Part shown: positions 5,334 through 5,730 of the stretch, piece after piece | Position numbering within the stretch: the first letter of the stretch is position 1 | Layout: each line of letters begins with the position of its first letter | Origin: Actinomycetes bacterium | GTDB taxonomy: Bacteria; Actinomycetota; Coriobacteriia; Coriobacteriales; Eggerthellaceae | Reading direction: 5' to 3' | DNA length: 5,730 nt | Assembly (NCBI GenBank): GCA_023395755.1 | Contig: JAEWYG010000106.1 | Location: forward strand, 1 to 5,730 | Notes under the pieces: generated by a model | Database searches by the model: none | The model's input: only the letters and a program-made list of their open reading frames with translations | Told to the model about the DNA's origin: nothing | Program-made: the position numbers and the translations under genes

Positions 5334-5348
5334 AACACCAGAAGTGTT
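5334..5348 (-). terminator. Short hairpin after the phosphoesterase gene, weak terminator candidate
   Basis: The minus strand reads AACAC-TTCTG-GTGTT followed by TTC, 36 bases past the stop codon. The five-base-pair stem is AT-rich and the T-run short, so alone it would terminate poorly; it may act with the two hairpins further on. Confidence 0.25.
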
Positions 5349-5384
5349 ACTAAAAAGGCGCACGTAATCTGAAATGAGAGACTG

Positions 5385-5730
5385 CTACCAAACGGGAATA
5401 CGATAGCCCACGTAAGGAATACCACCAAAACGACCATGATAGTCGGAGCCAAACGTGCATATCAGATCATAGCGTTCTGCCAAATCGGCGCAGAGGGAGC
5501 GATCGGCGGGCGTATGATCGGGATGGTATTGCTCGATACCGCCAAGGCCACAGGCCACCAGAGAGGGAATCATATCAAAACTATTAAGCTGACCCGGATG
5601 CGCCAACACCGCCAAGCCACCATCCTCCACAATAGCGGCCACAGCATCTCGAACATCAATATACGCAATATCGCGATCGCAGATACCGCCCTCTTTAAAC
5701 AAACTCGTGTATAACGTACGGTAGGCAGAG
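5385..5730 (-). CDS. PHP-domain metal-dependent phosphoesterase, C-terminal part (5' end outside window)
   Basis: The 114 C-terminal residues are visible. The frame stays open to the window edge (SAYRTLYTSLFKEGG...), so the apparent TTG start at 5702 is an artefact of the cut. PHP metal-site motifs are present, in fragment numbering: LAHPGQ with H44, GIEQYHPDH with E66, H69 and H72, and FGSDYHG with D96 and H98. This set matches the YciV-like branch (RNase AM or 3',5'-nucleoside bisphosphate phosphatase), which uses bound divalent metals to hydrolyse phosphate esters of nucleotides or RNA 5' ends. The N-terminal HxH motif is off the window, so substrate class rests on the C-terminal pattern only. 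It is probably unrelated in function to the importer, from which it is separated by 383 bases and candidate terminators. Confidence 0.85.
   Translation of the reverse strand, partial: SAYRTLYTSLFKEGGICDRDIAYIDVRDAVAAIVEDGGLAVLAHPGQLNSFDMIPSLVACGLGGIEQYHPDHTPADRSLCADLAERYDLICTFGSDYHGRFGGIPYVGYRIPVW

Larger units (their letters stand above)
5002..5384 (-). other. 383-base intergenic region with promoter and several inverted repeats
   Basis: Holds the importer ribosome site and promoter, the two inverted repeats around it, and three hairpins toward the phosphoesterase gene (5259-5289, 5301-5319, 5334-5348). I found no convincing coding frame, tRNA or known riboswitch core. Both flanking genes are on the minus strand, so no divergent promoter is needed. 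Confidence 0.65.

Noticed and set aside
1..5730. Search by eye for tRNA, rRNA, CRISPR, insertion sequences, integrases and attachment sites
   Set aside because: None of the characteristic patterns (tRNA T-arm, regularly spaced repeats, transposase motifs, terminal inverted repeats with target duplication) is present.

Overview
All four recognisable genes lie on the minus strand. The protein set suggests an anaerobic actinobacterium of the Coriobacteriia/Eggerthellales type. The reasons are a mid-GC genome (about 50-52% GC in sampled 60-base rows of the transporter genes), strong AGGAGG-type ribosome sites, and a lipoprotein leader ending in FGCSS. A moderate-GC relative such as Cryptobacterium would fit, since many members of this group live on arginine and other amino acids. 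This taxonomic call is inference from protein style, not a search result.

Reading along the minus strand, that is from high to low coordinates: (1) 5730-5385 is the C-terminal part of a PHP-superfamily metal-dependent phosphoesterase whose 5' end is outside the window. (2) 5384-5002 is a 383-base gap rich in inverted repeats, with a good sigma70-type promoter (TTGATA-N17-TATAGT) for the next genes. (3) 5001-1890 is a compact three-gene operon for a polar amino-acid ABC importer: lipoprotein substrate-binding protein, permease, ATPase. It ends in a perfect 16-bp stem terminator that overlaps the last stop codon. The permease is unusual: a signal peptide and about 165 residues of predicted extracytoplasmic beta-rich sequence precede its membrane domain. 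(4) 1889-1373 is a 517-base gap with a very AT-rich core (30% GC over 1561-1680). It holds three 11-bp ATAT...ATAT elements spaced exactly 21 bp apart, two candidate promoters and a long leader with a hairpin next to the ribosome site. (5) 1372-224 is an arginine-dependent amidinotransferase of the GATM/StrB1/CyrA family with an intact Asp-His-Cys catalytic triad. (6) 223-1 holds a candidate terminator hairpin and no supported gene.

The importer and the amidinotransferase appear to be separate transcription units, because a strong terminator and a new promoter region lie between them. A functional link is possible: the importer could bring in arginine or the amine acceptor, and the enzyme would move the amidino group from arginine to an acceptor. 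The two acceptor-pocket positions that are Asn and Met in the vertebrate glycine enzyme are Tyr and Ile here, so glycine may not be the acceptor. Together with the phased operator-like array, this makes the amidinotransferase locus the most interesting part of the window.
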